64,000 nucleotides of DNA from Psychrobacter ciconiae (GCF_904846055.1 NZ_CAJGYV010000001.1:1860001-1924000); one strand, 5' to 3'. Positions 1 through 10,212 are shown, counted from the stretch's first letter. The notes: generated from the letters alone by a model not told the origin. Numbers and translations are program-made.

Positions 1-1621
1 TCATCGCCAGCAGCGTTTTTCGGATAACGTAGCCTTCTTTATCCATAAGTCCAACGACCGCACAGGCTGCCACCACGTTATGAACCGAAATCATATTTCC
101 TGCAGCACCGCCAACCGCTTGCAGCGCCACCACTTGACCGGCAAGGTTGCCATCAAGCCCGATTTGGCTTGCCGTTGACCATTGAAAATAGGCAAACATC
201 ATATTACTGACCGTGTTTGAGCCGGCAATAAACGCGCCCATCGCCCCAATCCAAGGCGAAATCAGCGGCCACGCATTTTCAAAGGCACCAGCAGCGCTTT
301 CTGCCAATAAAATCGGCATTGCAGGAAGCGCATTTGCCACATCGGCGGCTGACCCTGAATTGATAAATACCTGAACCATCGGCACAGAAAACAGCAGGGC
401 AGGCGCTGCCGCCACCATGGTGATTGCCGAGTTGCGCCAACTGCGCTTGACCATGCCGCCATTCATTTTAAACAGTAAAATACAAATTAACGAGGTGACA
501 ATCAAAATCGCACCGGGCGAATATGCCAATTGCACCTTACTTGAAATGGTCGTGCCAAATAAATTGCTAAATTCAAAACTGGTTAAATTGCCCGTTAAAA
601 ACGCTTTTAAAGGCGCAACCGTTCGCGTCAAAATCAACAGCGCAATGACGATTAAATATGGCGAAAAGGCGCGGATTAATGAAAATCTTGGCGCGACCGT
701 ATCATCATAAGTTTCTTCAGTCAGCGAGCCAACCCAGTCCTTATCCCAAGACGCTCTTGGCGCAAAGTGAAAGATGTCTTTTGGCATTAAAAAGCCGCGT
801 TTGGCTGCCGGCAAGACAATCATCAGCCCAATAAAGCCGCCAACCAATGAGGGGAATTCTGGTCCTAAATATTTAGCGACCAAAAAGTAAGGAATGGTAA
901 AGCTAAGCCCTGCAAAAATGGCAAATGGCCAAACCTTTAGCCCTTCCACAAACGAGCGTTTTTCGCCAAAAAATCGCGTCAAAAAAGCACTTAAAATCAG
1001 CGGAATCAAAAAGCCAACGACCGCATGAATTAAGCCAATATCCGCGGTGATTTGCAGCAGGTAATTTTCAGGCGTCATTGGGGCAATCGCTTGAGCTATG
1101 TCCGGTTTATCATCAATCCCCGTCCAGACACCAAGCAAAACGGGCGTTCCAACCGCGCCAAATGATACCGGCGTCGATTGGATAATCAGTACCGCCATCA
1201 CGCAAGCCATGGCAGGAAAGCCAAGCGCAAGCAAAAGCGGCGCGCCAATGGCGGAGGGCGTCCCGAACCCTGATGAGCCCTCAACCATCGAACAAAACAG
1301 CCAAGCGACAATGATGGCTTGGATGCGCCGGTCGGGGGAGATGTCCATAAACCCTTTGCGAATGGCAACAATGGCGCCGGCTTCTTTTAAAGTATTGAGC
1401 AACAAAATCGCGGCAAAAACGATGAATAATAAGGTGAGCGCAACGATGACACCGTTAGCCGTCGCCGCTGCCACTTGAGCGCCGCTGGCTTGCCAAACAA
1501 ACAACGCCAAAAGCGCGGTGACCAAATAAGCCACACTCATCGAAATTTTGGCAGGAAGCCTTAAAATGACCAGTAAAACAAGAACCACGAGAATGGGCGC
1601 GAGCGCCAAAAAGACATACAT
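1..1621 (-). CDS. lldP: L-lactate/glycolate permease (LldP/GlcA family), 3' end cut by window edge
   Basis: Inner-membrane symporter for lactate or glycolate. About 540 codons are open on the minus strand from ATG 1619-1621 (RBS AAGGATGG 9 nt upstream) to the window edge, so only some 10-25 C-terminal residues should be missing compared with the roughly 550 aa family. Translation gives a hydrophobic start (MYVFLALAPILVV), the family motif GSSGFGTP in the first third and GNMISVHNVVAA near the end. E. coli GlcA, the glycolate permease, is a close LldP paralogue. Because this gene lies just downstream of glcDEF, glycolate is a likely substrate, but sequence reading cannot separate lactate from glycolate. 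A terminator-like hairpin separates it from glcF, so it may be transcribed on its own. Confidence 0.88.
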   Translation of the reverse strand, partial: MYVFLALAPILVVLVLLVILRLPAKISMSVAYLVTALLALFVWQASGAQVAAATANGVIVALTLLFIVFAAILLLNTLKEAGAIVAIRKGFMDISPDRRIQAIIVAWLFCSMVEGSSGFGTPSAIGAPLLLALGFPAMACVMAVLIIQSTPVSFGAVGTPVLLGVWTGIDDKPDIAQAIAPMTPENYLLQITADIGLIHAVVGFLIPLILSAFLTRFFGEKRSFVEGLKVWPFAIFAGLSFTIPYFLVAKYLGPEFPSLVGGFIGLMIVLPAAKRGFLMPKDIFHFAPRASWDKDWVGSLTEETYDDTVAPRFSLIRAFSPYLIVIALLILTRTVAPLKAFLTGNLTSFEFSNLFGTTISSKVQLAYSPGAILIVTSLICILLFKMNGGMVKRSWRNSAITMVAAAPALLFSVPMVQVFINSGSAADVANALPAMPILLAESAAGAFENAWPLISPWIGAMGAFIAGSNTVSNMMFAYFQWSTASQIGLDGNLAGQVVALQAVGGAAGNMISVHNVVAACAVVGLMDKEGYVIRKTLLAM

Positions 1622-1796
1622 AATCAACCATCCTTGTTATTATGAACCGAAAAGCTATCAAGCAAGATGCTATCAATCAAAAAGCCATAGAAACAAATTA
1701 GCAAGAATTGGCGATATTTACTAGCAGAAAATGTATTTTTTGATATTGGTTATGAGAAGTGAAGATTTACTCAGATTTTAGCAGTTTATTGATGAT

Positions 1797-1843
1797 AAAA
1801 AGCAGGATTACAACCATAAAAATAAGTCTTAATCCTGCTTTTT
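1797..1843 (-). terminator. Rho-independent terminator after glcF
   Basis: A 14-bp perfect inverted repeat (1797-1810 with 1830-1843, core gcaggatta/taatcctgc) is flanked by A-runs on the left and T-runs on the right. It can therefore stop transcription on either strand. It lies just past the glcF stop and before the permease gene. Confidence 0.75.
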
Positions 1844-1858
1844 AATAGTTTTATTTTG

Positions 1859-3067
1859 CTATTGGTCTAACAGCTCAATCCAATGCTTAACCGGAACGTC
1901 CGCGCGACTGCCAAGGTGCAGCTGACAACCAACGTTTGCGGTGACGATTTGCTCAGGATTATCAATGCTCAAATCGGTCAGCTTGTTGGTCAATAGCTCT
2001 TGGCTAAGTTTGGGTTGAAGCAGTGAATACGTTCCTGCCGAGCCGCAGCATAAATGCTTATTTTGAGTTCGGGTCAACTCAACCCCCGCCTTTTGCAAGA
2101 TTTGCTCAACCGCGCCGCCAAGCTTTTGACCGTGTTGCAAGGAGCATGGGCAATGAACGGCCGTTTTTGCCGCTGAGTTTTTAAGCCCTAATTTGCCCAA
2201 ATCCTCTTTCATTAAAATTTCGGTTAAGTCTTTGGTCATTTCGCTGACCCGCTGAGCTTTTTCAGCATAATTTGGGTCATGGCGTAATTTTTCGCCGTAT
2301 TCTTTGACCATCGAGCCGCAGCCGGAAGCATTCATGACGATGGCTTCAACGCCGGATTCGATATGCGGCCACCACGCATCGATATTTCGGCGCATAAAGC
2401 CAAGACCTTCTTCATGCGCCGGCATGTGGTAGCTTGCCGCCCCGCAGCAGCCGGCATCAGTGGCAGCAAATAAGCTGATGCCAAGCTTATCGAGTACGCG
2501 AGCGGCGGCAATATTAGTATTGGGCGTAGCAGCAGGTTGCGCGCAGCCCTCAAGAACAAGCATTCGCCGTTCATGTTGCTGTATGGGCAGTGGCTTGGTG
2601 ACTTGTTTTAATGGCACTTGGTTTTTCAGCTCGCGCGGTAAAAACGCTCGAAACAGTTGCCCAAGGCGCAATAAAAAACCAAATCGGCGCGGATAGGGCA
2701 GCACTTTTAAAATCAGCCAGCGCTTTAGCTTTTGGTTGGGCGGGCGCTCAAGCTGCTGCTCCATAATATCGCGACCAATCTCTGCTAATCTGCCGTATTG
2801 AACGCCGGACGGGCAGGTGGTCTCGCAGCTTCGGCAGGTCAGGCAGCGGTCAAGGTGCAGTTGTGATTTTTCGCTCACCGTTCCGGTTTCAAGCATTTGT
2901 TTCATGAGATAAATGCGACCGCGAGGACCATCGCGCTCATCGCCCAGCTCTTGATAGGTTGGGCAGGTGGCATTACAAAATCCGCAATGAACGCAGGTTC
3001 GCAAGATTGCTTCTGCTTCATCAATATCCGGATGGTCGATATATTTTACATTGATTTGGGTTCGCAT
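1859..3067 (-). CDS. glcF: Glycolate oxidase iron-sulfur subunit GlcF
   Basis: Electron-transfer subunit of the membrane-associated GlcDEF complex, which oxidises glycolate to glyoxylate. The 402 aa protein (E. coli GlcF about 407) has two ferredoxin-type 4Fe-4S motifs: Cys25, 28, 31, 35 (CVHCGFCNATCP) and Cys75, 78, 81, 85 (CLTCRSCETTCP). Two CCG-type cysteine domains follow (GCCGAASYHM and HLCCGSAGTYSLLQP), as in GlcF and other heterodisulfide-reductase-like proteins. The start is 12 nt after the glcE stop, with AGGAGAG upstream, so it is the last gene of a glcD-glcE-glcF operon. A terminator follows. Confidence 0.95.
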   Translation of the reverse strand: MRTQINVKYIDHPDIDEAEAILRTCVHCGFCNATCPTYQELGDERDGPRGRIYLMKQMLETGTVSEKSQLHLDRCLTCRSCETTCPSGVQYGRLAEIGRDIMEQQLERPPNQKLKRWLILKVLPYPRRFGFLLRLGQLFRAFLPRELKNQVPLKQVTKPLPIQQHERRMLVLEGCAQPAATPNTNIAAARVLDKLGISLFAATDAGCCGAASYHMPAHEEGLGFMRRNIDAWWPHIESGVEAIVMNASGCGSMVKEYGEKLRHDPNYAEKAQRVSEMTKDLTEILMKEDLGKLGLKNSAAKTAVHCPCSLQHGQKLGGAVEQILQKAGVELTRTQNKHLCCGSAGTYSLLQPKLSQELLTNKLTDLSIDNPEQIVTANVGCQLHLGSRADVPVKHWIELLDQ

Positions 3068-3079
3068 GACGCTCTCCTA

Positions 3080-4138
3080 TTACATCCAGTGATAAAGCCT
3101 ACCGGCGTTAAAAATGGCTTTGGGGTCAAAGGCGTGTTTTAAGCGCTGATGAATGAGTTTTAGCGCCTCGGGCTGAGTGTGAAAAACGTCCCCATCACGA
3201 TTGCCACCGCAATAAAGGCTAACTTGACCGCCCATGTTCTCAGCGATGGCTTCAAGCTCATTTTTATCAAAATCACCGCGAAGCCAACGTTGAGCGCCGC
3301 CCCAATCAATCAGCCAATTCTCACTTGGCAATACGTGCTCCGCACTGCTTTTTACTGAAAATCGCCAAAGCGGCGCATCACCTGCAAAAAAGTCCAAGCG
3401 CTGTTCGCGAAGCTGATCCCAAAAGCGGTTGCCATCATCTAAAACTGAACCTTGCACCTCGCGGGAACTGGCTTCAACCGCACTTTTTGCACCTGCCAAT
3501 CGCAAATACAGCTTATCGTTTAGCCAACAAGCACCCGTTAAGGGGGTTGGTTGGCCGGATAGGCGGTTCATCGTTTCAATCGCTTGCGCAGCGCTCATGT
3601 CTTGAACTATCGTTAAGCTTGCCGCAGGTTTTGGCATGATTTTAAGGCTCACCTCACTAATGATACCAAGCGTTCCCATCGCGCCGGCTTGCATTCTTGA
3701 GACGTCATAACCGGCAACGTTTTTCATCACTTGACCGCCAAAGCGCAAATGCTCGCCCTTGCCATTGATGAGGCGAATCCCTAACACGTGGTCGCGAATC
3801 GAGCCGCTCCAAGGTCTTGCGGGTCCTGATAAATGGCAAGCTAGCGTTCCGCCTAAGGTGGCTTTATCGTCAAATAGCGGCGGCTCAAACGCCATCATTT
3901 GCTGATGCTCGCTCAAAGTATCTTTGATTTGTGATAAGGGCGTTCCGGCGCGGGCGGTCAATACCAATTCAACCGGCTCATAGCTGATGATGCCGCTATG
4001 CTCGGCAAGTGATAAGGGCGCTCCTGTCGGCGTTCGCCCCATAAAACCTTTGCTACCGCCGCCGATGATTTGTAGCGCTGTGCCGTCACTTGCAGCTTGT
4101 TTGACTTGCTCAATCAACTGAGCGCTGATATCTTTCAT
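3080..4138 (-). CDS. glcE: Glycolate oxidase FAD-binding subunit GlcE
   Basis: FAD-linked subunit of glycolate oxidase, 352 aa (family about 350). The N-terminal half has the FAD-binding type 4 fold: LQIIGGGSKGFMGR near residue 22, a TLGGTLACHLSGPAR segment and VMKNVAGYDVSRMQAGAMGTLG, which is typical of GlcE. The C-terminus (HAFDPKAIFNAGRLY) matches the usual FAD-oxidase ending. The start codon overlaps the glcD stop by 4 nt (ATGA), showing translational coupling inside the operon. No missing motif is visible. Confidence 0.94.
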   Translation of the reverse strand: MKDISAQLIEQVKQAASDGTALQIIGGGSKGFMGRTPTGAPLSLAEHSGIISYEPVELVLTARAGTPLSQIKDTLSEHQQMMAFEPPLFDDKATLGGTLACHLSGPARPWSGSIRDHVLGIRLINGKGEHLRFGGQVMKNVAGYDVSRMQAGAMGTLGIISEVSLKIMPKPAASLTIVQDMSAAQAIETMNRLSGQPTPLTGACWLNDKLYLRLAGAKSAVEASSREVQGSVLDDGNRFWDQLREQRLDFFAGDAPLWRFSVKSSAEHVLPSENWLIDWGGAQRWLRGDFDKNELEAIAENMGGQVSLYCGGNRDGDVFHTQPEALKLIHQRLKHAFDPKAIFNAGRLYHWM

Positions 4139-5601
4139 GCCGGCTCTCCTTGTCGGGCGTCGTTTTTAATTGCATCAAGGCTTCGATATTCTTGGCAACG
4201 CTTTAAAATAGGAATGCCTTTACCAGGATTGAGCGTACCATTTGGGTCAAAGGCGTGTTTGATGGCGTGAAATTGCGCCAGTTCTTCATCATTAAACTGA
4301 ACCGCCATTTGCCGGATTTTTTCAACGCCAACGCCATGCTCGCCGGTAATGCAGCCGCCAACTTTGACGCAAAGCTCCAAAATTTTACTGCCGAACTCTT
4401 CGGTGCGCTCAAGCTCGCCTTCGACGTTGGCATCAAATAAAATGAGCGGATGCAAATTGCCGTCGCCGGCGTGAAACACGTTTGCAACCTTTAAGCCGTA
4501 ATGGTCAGAAAGCTTTTGCATTTCGGTTAAGACAAAGGCAAGTTGACTTCGCGGAATCGTCCCATCCATACAATAATAATCCGGAGAAATTCGACCAACG
4601 GCAGGGAACGCCGATTTGCGACCCTTCCAAAGAAGCGCGCGCTCCGCTTCACTTTGCGACACGCGGGTGGCGGTTGCGCCAAAGTCAATAAACAACTGCT
4701 CAACCTCTTTGATTTGCTCAATGACTTCAGCTTCACTGCCATCCAACTCACAAAGCAGCAGCGCTTGGGCATCGGTTGGGTAGCCGGCATGAGCAAAGGC
4801 TTCGGCGGCAATAATGGCAGGGCTGTCCATCATCTCAAGCCCCGCCGGAATGATACCTTTGGCAATCACCCCGCCGACGGCATCACCTGCCGCCTGAACC
4901 GTATCAAACGCCGCCATAATGACCTGCGCCATTGATGGGCTTGGCAAAAGTTTTACCGTGACTTCCGTAATGACCCCAAGCAGTCCTTCTGAGCCGGTAA
5001 TCAGCGCCATCAAATCGATACCGTTATTATCCAAACCCTCACTGCCAAGGGTGATAAGCTCGCCCTCAACGGTGACCATCTCGACCTTTAATAGATTGTG
5101 AACGGTCAAACCATATTTTAGGCAATGAACGCCGCCTGAGTTTTCAGCGACATTACCGCCGATGGAGCAAGCAATTTGCGAGGAGGGGTCAGGACCATAG
5201 TATAAGCCGTAGTGACTTGCCGCTTCGCTGATGGCTAAGTTACGAACGCCGGGCTGTAAGCGCGCACTGCGGGCAAGTGGGTCAATCTCAAGGATATGTT
5301 TAAAGCGCGACAACACCAGCAAAACGCCGTCAGGATTGGGCATCGCGCCGGCGCAAAGCCCCGTTCCTGCACCGCGCGCCACCACAGGAATCTCAAAGCG
5401 GTGACAAATCCGCATCACCTCTTGAACCTGCTCAACCGTTTCTGGCAATACCACCAGCAGCGGCATGTCACAATAGACCGATAAGCCGTCACACTCAAAC
5501 GGCTTTTGCGTTTCTGTATCGCAAATCACGTATTGCGGCTCAAGAAAGGCGCGAAACATCTCGGCAAGCGCCGCCTTCTCAGGTTTTTGGCTTGGATTCA
5601 T
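4135..5601 (-). CDS. glcD: Glycolate oxidase subunit GlcD
   Basis: Catalytic FAD subunit of glycolate oxidase, 488 aa (E. coli GlcD 499). FAD-binding motifs include VVARGAGTGLCAGAMPN, DPSSQIACSIGGNVAENSGG and LITGSEGLLGVITEVTVKLLP. The C-terminal FAD-oxidase domain carries NVFHAGDGNLHP and CITGEHGVGVEK. It is the first gene of the glcDEF operon, with RBS GGAGAGC before the ATG. No glcC-type regulator is visible beside it. D-lactate dehydrogenases share this fold, but the adjoining glcE and glcF support glycolate oxidase. Confidence 0.95.
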   Translation of the reverse strand: MNPSQKPEKAALAEMFRAFLEPQYVICDTETQKPFECDGLSVYCDMPLLVVLPETVEQVQEVMRICHRFEIPVVARGAGTGLCAGAMPNPDGVLLVLSRFKHILEIDPLARSARLQPGVRNLAISEAASHYGLYYGPDPSSQIACSIGGNVAENSGGVHCLKYGLTVHNLLKVEMVTVEGELITLGSEGLDNNGIDLMALITGSEGLLGVITEVTVKLLPSPSMAQVIMAAFDTVQAAGDAVGGVIAKGIIPAGLEMMDSPAIIAAEAFAHAGYPTDAQALLLCELDGSEAEVIEQIKEVEQLFIDFGATATRVSQSEAERALLWKGRKSAFPAVGRISPDYYCMDGTIPRSQLAFVLTEMQKLSDHYGLKVANVFHAGDGNLHPLILFDANVEGELERTEEFGSKILELCVKVGGCITGEHGVGVEKIRQMAVQFNDEELAQFHAIKHAFDPNGTLNPGKGIPILKRCQEYRSLDAIKNDARQGEPA

Positions 5602-5745
5602 GAAAGCTCTCCTTTGCTTACTGAAGTGGCGATAATCCTTTTATTATTACACAGATAACTCACTTGGTATAATAAAAACCCTGAAATTTCAGTCATTAGT
5701 CGCTATTAAATCTCAATAAAATGAGAAAAAACGGATTAACATAGC

Positions 5746-6060
5746 TCAGATGAGCTTTTGTAAATCCAGCACTGAAAACGGAAAATCCAATCGCGCGGTT
5801 GTTGTTAAAACCACCGGAATTTGCGTGGCAAACTGCATCATCAAATCCTCATCCAAATCGGCAATATCAACCTTAATATAGTCAATGACAAAAACCTTTT
5901 GCAAATCATTTAAAAGCTGCTCGGCAACCTCGCATAAATGGCAGCCTTTCGTCCCAAGCAGCCACCATGAATGTTCAGCGTGGTTCAGATGAGGCAGCTG
6001 CCTCAAAATGGCAGCGCGAAGCGGCTTGGCAGTTGTGGTTACGGTGATTGATTGCGGCAT
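5746..6060 (-). CDS. Glutaredoxin-like protein (DUF836 type)
   Basis: A 104 aa thioredoxin-fold protein. The redox motif Cys40-His-Leu-Cys43 sits in WWLLGTKGCHLCEVAEQLL, which is the DUF836/YbbN-like glutaredoxin pattern. IDYIKVDIADLDEDL and the cis-proline region IPVVLTT follow, as in glutaredoxin-fold proteins. The roughly 30-residue N-terminal lead before the fold is a little longer than usual. An RBS (AAGAG) lies 6 nt before the ATG. It stands alone, divergent from mtgA. The partner is unknown and a disulfide-exchange role is inferred. Confidence 0.75.
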   Translation of the reverse strand: MPQSITVTTTAKPLRAAILRQLPHLNHAEHSWWLLGTKGCHLCEVAEQLLNDLQKVFVIDYIKVDIADLDEDLMMQFATQIPVVLTTTARLDFPFSVLDLQKLI

Positions 6061-6213
6061 AATCGGCTCTTTTGTTGCTCAGGTGTCACGCTATCATAAA
6101 GAAATCGCGCGGTTAATGACAGCTTAGCTGAGATTAGGTAAGATACCCGCAATTTATTTTGCAAGGTTGCGGCGTGTGGCTGATGGCAACTTGCTCATTT
6201 GGAAGCTTTTTTC

Positions 6214-6894
6214 ATGACCTTAATTGGCAAATTTTTTAAACGATTGCTGCTTGCTGCCATGCTGCTTATCGTAGCGTTTCATTTGATGGTGGCAGGGCTA
6301 TTAGTGGTTTGGAAAACCCAGTCTGTCACCAACAGCATGTTTATGCTCAAGCACCGCTTATTTGAAGGAAAAGTCACCCAATCTTGGGCAGATTATGATG
6401 CCATTGCCAAATCAGCAAAGCAGGCGGCAATTGCCAGTGAAGACGCCAAATTTACCCAGCATAACGGCTTTGATTTACAAGGCATAGAAGCGGCGCACAA
6501 AAAAAACGAAGCGTCTGGCAAAATGGCGGCAGGCGGATCAACCATCACTCAGCAGTTGGCAAAAAATTTATTTTTAACCTCTCACCGCTCTTATGTTCGT
6601 AAAGGCGAGGAAGCATTGCTTACCGTGATGATTGAAAAAATGTGGGATAAAAAACGCATTTTAACCGTTTATTTAAATGTGGCTGAATTTGGTAACGGCA
6701 TTTATGGCATTGATGCTGCTGCCCACCATTATTTTAATAAATCCGCCGCCAAGCTGAACCGCGATGAAGCGGCAATGCTGATTGCTATGTTGCCTAATCC
6801 CAAATATTACGAAAAAAATCGCAATGATAGGCGCTTAAAGAACAAACAGCGCATCATCAAAAGACGCATGAATAGCGCCATTTTGCCGCAATAA
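6214..6894 (+). CDS. mtgA: Monofunctional peptidoglycan transglycosylase MtgA
   Basis: Polymerises lipid II into glycan strands at the inner membrane. I start at ATG 6214 because GGAAG at 6201-6205 is spaced as its RBS; an in-frame TTG at 6199 would overlap that RBS. The 226 aa product (E. coli 242) has one N-terminal membrane anchor (about residues 10-33). The GT51 domain follows, with catalytic Glu76 in SEDAKFTQHNG, then GGSTITQQLAKNLFL, and the RKGEEALLTVMIE and YLNVAEFGNGIYGI motifs. No transpeptidase domain follows, which fits a monofunctional enzyme. Confidence 0.95.
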   Translation: MTLIGKFFKRLLLAAMLLIVAFHLMVAGLLVVWKTQSVTNSMFMLKHRLFEGKVTQSWADYDAIAKSAKQAAIASEDAKFTQHNGFDLQGIEAAHKKNEASGKMAAGGSTITQQLAKNLFLTSHRSYVRKGEEALLTVMIEKMWDKKRILTVYLNVAEFGNGIYGIDAAAHHYFNKSAAKLNRDEAAMLIAMLPNPKYYEKNRNDRRLKNKQRIIKRRMNSAILPQ

Positions 6895-7022
6895 CTTTTG
6901 TTAAACTTATCTTATAGCGTTAAATCGTGTCAATTAGGGGTTTTTTGCGGCGAAAGCAAGACAAATCGGCTGATAGGGACTAAAATAATAGCCCTTGATA
7001 GCAGAAGATAAGGAATCGCGGC

Positions 7023-9209
7023 ATGACCCAAAAATCCACAGCGAAAAAAACTGACAACGCTTTAGCAGCAAGTGACCGTCATGAAAGCGCTTTAAACGAA
7101 ATCAATTGGCAGCGCTTTGATGATGGCAGCTATTCGGCGAACAGTTACATCAACCGCGAAATCTCCTTGCTTCAGTTTCATCTTCGCGTTCTTGCCCAAG
7201 CGGCAAGTCCGCGCCATCCGCTGCTTGAGCGCTTGTTTTTCTTGATTATTTTTTCATCCAACATGGATGAGTTTTTTGAAATCCGCGTGGCAGGACTGAT
7301 GCAAAAGCTGAATCTTGGCAACGTGGCTGCCACTCCGCACGGGATGCGCCCAAGCGAGGTGCTCAATGAAATCTCCATCATTGCCCACCGTGCGATCGCC
7401 GAGCAATACCGACTGCTCAACGAAGATATCCTGCCAGCGCTTGCTCTTGAAGATATCCGTTATTTAAAACGTGATGAACTGACCCCTGAAGAGTCGGCTT
7501 GGATGAAGCAGTATTTTATTGAGCAAGTCATGCCGGTGTTGACACCGATCAGCATTGACCCTGCCCATCCGTTCCCAAGGCTTGTGAATAAGAGCCTGAA
7601 CTTTATTGCAAGCCTTGAGGGCAAAGATGCCTTTGGTCGCGATATTACCCTTGCGATCGTTCCTGCGCCGCGAAGCCTGCCACGTGTCATCCGCTTGCCT
7701 GATGAGTTGACCGGCGGCAAAGAGCACCATGTGATGCTGTCCGCCATCATCCATGAGCACGTCAGCGAGCTGTTTCCTGGGGTTAACGTCACCGGCTGTC
7801 ATCAGTTTCGCTTAACTCGAAACGCCGATTTGGATTTAGCCGACGATGTGGACGACATCGCCAAAGCCTTAGAGGGCGAGCTTGAAAACCGCCGCTTTGG
7901 CGATAAAGTCCGCCTTGAGGTGACCACCGATTGTCCAAAACACATGAGTGACTATTTGCTTGAGGAATTTGGGCTTAATGACAATCAGCTTTACCGCGTT
8001 AACGGTCCGGTGAACTTAACGCGGCTGCTGTTTGATTTTAACATTCCAAAACTTCGTTATCAGCCGTTTAACTTTGTCATTCCCAAAGCCTTTCGCCGCG
8101 ATATTGACAAACTTGAGCGCAGCACCAGTATGTTTGCTGCCATCCGTAAAGGCGATGTGTTGGTTCATCATCCCTTTAATGCGTTCTCGCCTGTGGTCAA
8201 TTTGCTTTGGCAAGCGGCAAGTGACCCCAAAGTCTTAGCCATTAAACAAACGCTGTATCGCTCTGGCACCAACTCCGAAATCGTGCAAGCTTTAGCGGCG
8301 GCTGCCCGAAACGGCAAAGAAGTTACGGCGGTGATTGAGCTTCGCGCGCGCTTTGATGAAGCGTCGAACATTGCCGTGGCTAACTATTTGCAAGAAGCCG
8401 GCGCGGTCGTTGTTTACGGCATTGTAGGCTACAAAACCCACGCTAAACTCATGCTCATTGTCCGCCGCGAGGACAACAAAATCCGCCGCTACGTTCATAT
8501 GGGAACAGGCAACTACCACGCCGGTAACGCCAAAGCCTACACCGATTACGGCTTATTTACTGCTGACCCCGACATGTCCGAAGACGTTCACAAGATTTTC
8601 CAAGAACTGACTGGAATGGGCAAACCTGCCAGCCTTAAAAAGCTGCTTCACGCGCCCTTTACCTTGCATGACTCACTCATGCGCTTTATCGATGACGAAA
8701 TCGAACACGCCAAAGCCGGCAAGCGCGGTCATATCATTGTCAAAGTCAATGCCTTAACCGAGCGCCGATTGATTGACAAGCTTTATGATGCCTCACAAGC
8801 TGGGGTTAAAATCGAGCTGATTTTGCGCTCCATGTGCTGCTTGCGACCCCAAATCAAAGGGCTGTCAGAGAACATCACAGTGCGTTCGGTCATTGGTCGA
8901 TTTTTGGAGCATACCCGAGTTTATTATTTTTATAATAATGGCGACGAGCGGTTATATTGCAGCAGCGCTGACTGGATGGACCGCAACTTATTTCACCGCG
9001 TTGAGGTGGCTTTCCCGATTGAGGATAAGGCGCTGTTTGACCAAATCTATCAAGACGGTTTGATTAACTATTTACGTGACAACGTCCAAGCTTGGGAGCT
9101 TGACGGCTCAGGCAACTGGCAACAATTGCAGCCCAAAGACGGCGAAAGCCCGCATATTGCCCAAAATCATCTGCTAAGAACCATCAATAGCGTGACCGAT
9201 GACAACTGA
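7023..9209 (+). CDS. ppk1: Polyphosphate kinase Ppk1
   Basis: Makes inorganic polyphosphate reversibly from ATP. The 728 aa product (E. coli 688) carries a short polar N-terminal extension (about 35 residues) before [16 protein letters not shown], the usual Ppk start. The phospholipase-D-like catalytic half shows [10 protein letters not shown] with His473, equivalent to the autophosphorylated histidine of E. coli Ppk, and the second histidine His630 in [33 protein letters not shown] and [10 protein letters not shown] are also present. AAGGAA lies before the ATG and a clear terminator follows. No ppx gene is adjacent. Confidence 0.96.
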   Translation: MTQKSTAKKTDNALAASDRHESALNEINWQRFDDGSYSANSYINREISLLQFHLRVLAQAASPRHPLLERLFFLIIFSSNMDEFFEIRVAGLMQKLNLGNVAATPHGMRPSEVLNEISIIAHRAIAEQYRLLNEDILPALALEDIRYLKRDELTPEESAWMKQYFIEQVMPVLTPISIDPAHPFPRLVNKSLNFIASLEGKDAFGRDITLAIVPAPRSLPRVIRLPDELTGGKEHHVMLSAIIHEHVSELFPGVNVTGCHQFRLTRNADLDLADDVDDIAKALEGELENRRFGDKVRLEVTTDCPKHMSDYLLEEFGLNDNQLYRVNGPVNLTRLLFDFNIPKLRYQPFNFVIPKAFRRDIDKLERSTSMFAAIRKGDVLVHHPFNAFSPVVNLLWQAASDPKVLAIKQTLYRSGTNSEIVQALAAAARNGKEVTAVIELRARFDEASNIAVANYLQEAGAVVVYGIVGYKTHAKLMLIVRREDNKIRRYVHMGTGNYHAGNAKAYTDYGLFTADPDMSEDVHKIFQELTGMGKPASLKKLLHAPFTLHDSLMRFIDDEIEHAKAGKRGHIIVKVNALTERRLIDKLYDASQAGVKIELILRSMCCLRPQIKGLSENITVRSVIGRFLEHTRVYYFYNNGDERLYCSSADWMDRNLFHRVEVAFPIEDKALFDQIYQDGLINYLRDNVQAWELDGSGNWQQLQPKDGESPHIAQNHLLRTINSVTDDN

Positions 9210-9239
9210 TTGATAACCAACGACTTTTAGTGATTTAAG

Positions 9240-9277
9240 CGCCCTTAATTCAAATTGAGTTAAGGGCGTTATTTTTT
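9240..9277 (+). terminator. Rho-independent terminator after ppk1
   Basis: A 9-bp perfect stem, cgcccttaa (9240-9248) with ttaagggcg (9260-9268), has an 11-nt loop and is followed by a T-rich tract at 9269-9277. Confidence 0.85.
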
Positions 9278-9383
9278 GCCAAATGTTAGAGAAAATAAAT
9301 CTTAATTTTACAAAGCGAACGTGAACCTCACAATTATTCACATATTGCTACGGCAAGGTACTAGCCGACCTCTATAGGTGGTT

Positions 9384-9389
9384 TATAAT
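9384..9389 (+). promoter_or_regulatory. Candidate -10 box upstream of the disordered-protein cluster
   Basis: TATAAT lies 80 nt upstream of the first small-protein start in an otherwise AT-rich spacer. No good -35 hexamer stands 16-18 nt upstream, so this could be a weak or alternative-sigma promoter. The assignment is tentative. Confidence 0.3.
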
Positions 9390-9468
9390 AAAAAATAGTT
9401 GAGAACCTTTTTTAATAACTTTAATAATATCAATCATTAAAGACAAATAATACTAAGGACAATGATCA

Positions 9469-9666
9469 ATGAGCACTCAAAGTAACACGGCTAATCACAC
9501 CAATAATACCGGTGATGACTCTAATGTCAAAAAGGCAGCTGAAAATGTCAATCCTGAACAACTTCAGGAAAATCTGCAACAAGACAAATCGGTTGATGCT
9601 CCTGAAAAATTAACCGACGGTGAAGAAACGCCGTTTATTGACGACAGCTTGCGAACCGACAACTAA
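9469..9666 (+). CDS. Small acidic hydrophilic protein, probably disordered (cluster gene 1)
   Basis: A 65 aa protein that I do not recognise. It is rich in Asn, Gln, Asp and Glu, has no Cys or Trp, and lacks any hydrophobic stretch that could form a membrane helix or a stable core. There is no signal peptide. AAGGA precedes the ATG with somewhat long spacing. It is the first of four same-strand genes of like composition (9469-11380), each with its own RBS. The sequence suggests an intrinsically disordered, hydrophilin-like protein; a stress or desiccation role is inference only. Confidence 0.65.
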   Translation: MSTQSNTANHTNNTGDDSNVKKAAENVNPEQLQENLQQDKSVDAPEKLTDGEETPFIDDSLRTDN

Positions 9667-9736
9667 TAATTAAAACAACAATCCACTGAAACAATAATAA
9701 ATGACTTAACCAGCTTCAATAAGTAAGGAGAAAGCG

Positions 9737-10096
9737 ATGATAGACAAAGTGACTGGCAAAAAGATTGTTGGTATTCCTCCAGAGGATGTGCCACTAGATG
9801 CCGACCCTATCCTTGCGGTTGACAACGTTGACGCCGATGGCTCATCACAAGACCCAAGACTTGTAAATAATGAAGAAGCGGTCGTCGTTCGTGACCCTGC
9901 ATTATCAGGGGTCGAAAACCCGAAAGGCAGCTATGCCGGACGAAAGCATCTGCCCAATATCGATGGTCCTGAGCAGGCCTCACAAGAAACCGACGAGGTG
10001 TACTCCGACCCAAGAAAAGAAGAAGACCTGCCACCTGGCGGCAAAAACGTCGGTGATTTGAACGCCTTTAACTTAGGTAAAGAGGACAACCTCTAA
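9737..10096 (+). CDS. Acidic hydrophilic protein of unknown function (cluster gene 2)
   Basis: A 119 aa protein, not recognised. It is strongly acidic and rich in Pro, Gly, Asp and Asn, without Cys or Trp. The N-terminus MIDKVTGKKIVGIPPEDVPL has a few hydrophobic residues; the remainder (DPRLVNNEEAVVVRDPALSG, EDLPPGGKNVGDLNAFNLG) looks unfolded. A strong RBS (TAAGGAG) lies 7 nt upstream of ATG. It sits 70 nt after gene 1 and about 115 nt before gene 3. Shared style and orientation suggest related roles, but no function can be read from the sequence. Confidence 0.7.
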   Translation: MIDKVTGKKIVGIPPEDVPLDADPILAVDNVDADGSSQDPRLVNNEEAVVVRDPALSGVENPKGSYAGRKHLPNIDGPEQASQETDEVYSDPRKEEDLPPGGKNVGDLNAFNLGKEDNL

Positions 10097-10212
10097 GATT
10101 TTTTAACTGGGCGAGTTGTAAGCTTTATCGCCAAACCATTGGATGACCGCTCTACCACGATATCAATAATTGCCCAATCAAAACTGGGCTTACAATAATA
10201 AAGGATAACATC

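Noticed and set aside
417..1478. Plus-strand frames of 97 and 126 codons in the first 1.5 kb
   Set aside because: They are antisense to the permease gene, whose minus-strand translation shows GSSGFGTP and GNMISVHNVV motifs and is open to the window edge.
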